Source: REEB481 sp041170785
Lineage (GTDB): Bacteria; Bacteroidota; Bacteroidia; NS11-12g; UBA955
Direction: 5' to 3'
NCBI GenBank assembly: GCA_041170785.1
Contig: JBEDND010000183.1
Span: 1 to 7,564, forward strand
DNA: 7,564 bases
Positions within the stretch are counted from its first letter, which is position 1; each line of letters begins with the position of its first letter. The position numbers and the translations under genes were made by a program. Below, piece by piece: positions 6,773 through 7,564 of the stretch. The notes beneath the pieces are model-generated. The model was not told the origin of the DNA. It searched no databases and saw only the letters and a program-made list of their open reading frames with translations.

Positions 6773-6808
6773 AAAAAAGGGACATCCGTGTTGGATGTCC
6801 TTTTTTTT
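6773..6808. terminator. Strong intrinsic terminator, probably bidirectional
   Basis: GGACATCC (6780-6787) and GGATGTCC (6793-6800) form a perfect 8-bp stem around the loop GTGTT. Eight T's follow at 6801-6808 and six A's precede at 6773-6778, so each strand has a U-tract after the hairpin. G6779 can wobble-pair with T6801. It lies between the convergent lipocalin-like gene and the minus-strand membrane protein gene, where it can end both transcripts. Confidence 0.92.
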
Positions 6809-6845
6809 CGGGAAGTTGCAGGTACACACCAAGGGCTGCAACCCG
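6809..6845. repeat. Imperfect inverted repeat next to the terminator
   Basis: GTTGCAG (6815-6821) pairs with CTGCAAC (6836-6842) around a 14-nt loop. Flanking CGGG and CCGG bases could extend it past a small bulge. On the minus strand this hairpin would follow the membrane protein stop and come just before the terminator at 6773-6808. It might assist termination or protect the 3' end, or may be chance. Confidence 0.35.
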
Positions 6846-6865
6846 GCGATAAAACCCGTTAAAAC

Positions 6866-7135
6866 TTACAAACCTACAGCCAACAATCCCCACAGCAGTG
6901 CCAGCCCAAGAAATGCCACTGCGAAAAGGAGGAACCGCCTTGACTGCTCGGCAACCTTATGACGTATCAAGGCATAAAGAAGCGTTCCTGCCGCGAGGAA
7001 AAGTGTTGCCGCAACATAATCTTCCCATCCCCAATTCATTTCTTCAGTATACGCATCTGCCAAAGCTGCAAAGACCATCAAGGGCAGCCACATAAAACCT
7101 GCGACTTTAAGCAGTGATTGACCCTTCATTCGCAT
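6866..7135 (-). CDS. Small three-helix membrane protein (conserved Bacteroidota type)
   Basis: This 89-residue protein has three hydrophobic segments at about residues 8-27, 40-57 and 68-88. The segment EEMNWGWEDYVAATLFLAAG at 31-50 recalls a widespread family of small membrane proteins with a conserved EVNW-x-x-x-DF motif between the first two helices and a final W-x-x-LAVG. The ending here, LLWGLLAVGL, fits that pattern and stops at the point where other members continue only briefly or carry an extra helix. The function of this family is not known to me. Two close starts exist (7135 and 7129), and the choice hardly changes the protein. The start codon sits three bases from the terminator tail of the upstream peroxiredoxin gene, which is unusual. 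Transcription may therefore depend on read-through. Confidence 0.7.
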   Translation of the reverse strand: MRMKGQSLLKVAGFMWLPLMVFAALADAYTEEMNWGWEDYVAATLFLAAGTLLYALIRHKVAEQSRRFLLFAVAFLGLALLWGLLAVGL

Positions 7136-7137
7136 GC

Positions 7138-7168
7138 AAAAAAAGGGGCAACATTGCTGTTGCCCCTT
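7138..7168 (-). terminator. Intrinsic terminator of the peroxiredoxin gene
   Basis: AAGGGGCAAC (7143-7152) and GTTGCCCCTT (7159-7168) form a perfect 10-bp stem with a 6-nt loop. Read on the minus strand, it lies 26 nt after the peroxiredoxin stop and is followed by a run of seven T's (7144-7138), the first two of which belong to the stem. The plus strand has no T-run after it, so it works mainly on minus-strand transcripts. Its tail ends three bases before the start codon of the downstream membrane protein. Confidence 0.9.
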
Positions 7169-7193
7169 AACTACTTGTTTGTTTTTCGAACAA

Positions 7194-7564
7194 TCAGAGG
7201 TTTTTTCTGGCCAGATAAAAGTCCACGCGGTCGATGCTGTTGTCGTTCAGCCGTTCGTTCATCTCGTCCAGGGTTTTGGGTGGAGGAATGATCACCTGAT
7301 CGCCTTTCCTCCAGTTCAATGGCATGGCCACTTTGTGCGCGTCTGAAGTTTGCAGGGCTTCCAATGCACGTAGGATTTCATCCATGTTCCGGCCCACATT
7401 CAGCGGATAATACATGATGAGGCGGATTTTCTTGGAAGGATCAATGAAAAACACCGCACGCACAGCGGCAGTTTCGCTTTCGTTGGGTTGCAGCATGCCA
7501 TACAGTTTGCTCACCTTCATGTCCAAATCGGCGATGATGGGAAAATCAAAATACACGCCGGTTT
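7194..7564 (-). CDS. 1-Cys peroxiredoxin (Prx6 type), C-terminal part
   Basis: The frame enters from the right edge and stops at TGA 7194-7196, giving 123 residues without the true N-terminus. A GTG at 7556 lies inside the continuing frame (TGVYFDFPIIAD) and is not a believable start. The sequence follows the AhpC/TSA-Prx6 pattern: FPIIADLDMKVSKLYGM, then AVRAVFFIDPSKKIRLIMYY, then YPLNVGRNMDEILRALEALQ. The C-terminal 1-cysPrx domain follows, with HKVAMPLNWRKGDQVIIPPP. Proteins of this type reduce hydrogen peroxide and organic peroxides in the cytoplasm through a single N-terminal cysteine in PxxxTxxC, which is outside the window. No cysteine occurs in the visible part, as expected for the 1-Cys class. 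The last 25 residues are less typical than the rest. Transcription ends at the hairpin at 7138-7168. Confidence 0.92.
   Translation of the reverse strand, partial: TGVYFDFPIIADLDMKVSKLYGMLQPNESETAAVRAVFFIDPSKKIRLIMYYPLNVGRNMDEILRALEALQTSDAHKVAMPLNWRKGDQVIIPPPKTLDEMNERLNDNSIDRVDFYLARKNL

Overview
The window looks like a chromosomal segment of a member of the Bacteroidota with moderate GC content. The clues are a cluster joining the 3' end of a biotin ligase gene, coaX, an outer-membrane barrel gene that begins with an SPYSNFGIG motif, and a lipoprotein-type lptC. Strong Shine-Dalgarno sequences are also absent. I see no phage, IS element, CRISPR array, tRNA or rRNA. Most genes are housekeeping or conserved, and one decayed gene fragment and a few architectural oddities stand out.

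Region 1 (1-3038, + strand) is a tightly packed, probably co-transcribed run: the end of birA (3-170, too short and edge-cut to be found by simple ORF calling), coaX (206-919), an outer-membrane barrel protein (909-2294), lptC (2294-2884) and a two-helix basic membrane protein (2823-3038). Successive genes after coaX overlap by 11, 1 and 62 nt. The run links cofactor metabolism (biotin attachment, first step of CoA synthesis) with envelope biogenesis (barrel protein, LPS transport).

Region 2 (3050-4220) holds a convergent YdeI/DUF1801-type gene with a cysteine-rich N-terminus (3050-3697, - strand). A 523-nt stretch without an intact gene follows. Inside it, on the minus strand at 3782-3997, is a recognisable C-terminal remnant of an AAA-type ATPase with a DUF4143 domain. 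The remaining 223 nt up to glmS show no gene.

Region 3 (4221-6690, + strand) contains a complete glmS, which makes the amino-sugar precursor for peptidoglycan and LPS, and a small AT-rich secreted lipocalin-like protein (6256-6690). A strong terminator at 6773-6808, probably working in both directions, closes it.

Region 4 (6866-7564, - strand) holds a three-helix membrane protein and the C-terminal part of a 1-Cys peroxiredoxin that runs off the right edge. The peroxiredoxin terminator hairpin ends only a few bases before the start codon of the membrane protein.

No new multi-gene system is evident. The items most worth a second look are the DUF4143 ATPase remnant, the overlapping lptC/small-membrane-protein pair with its uncharacterised barrel neighbour, and the terminator at 7138-7168.
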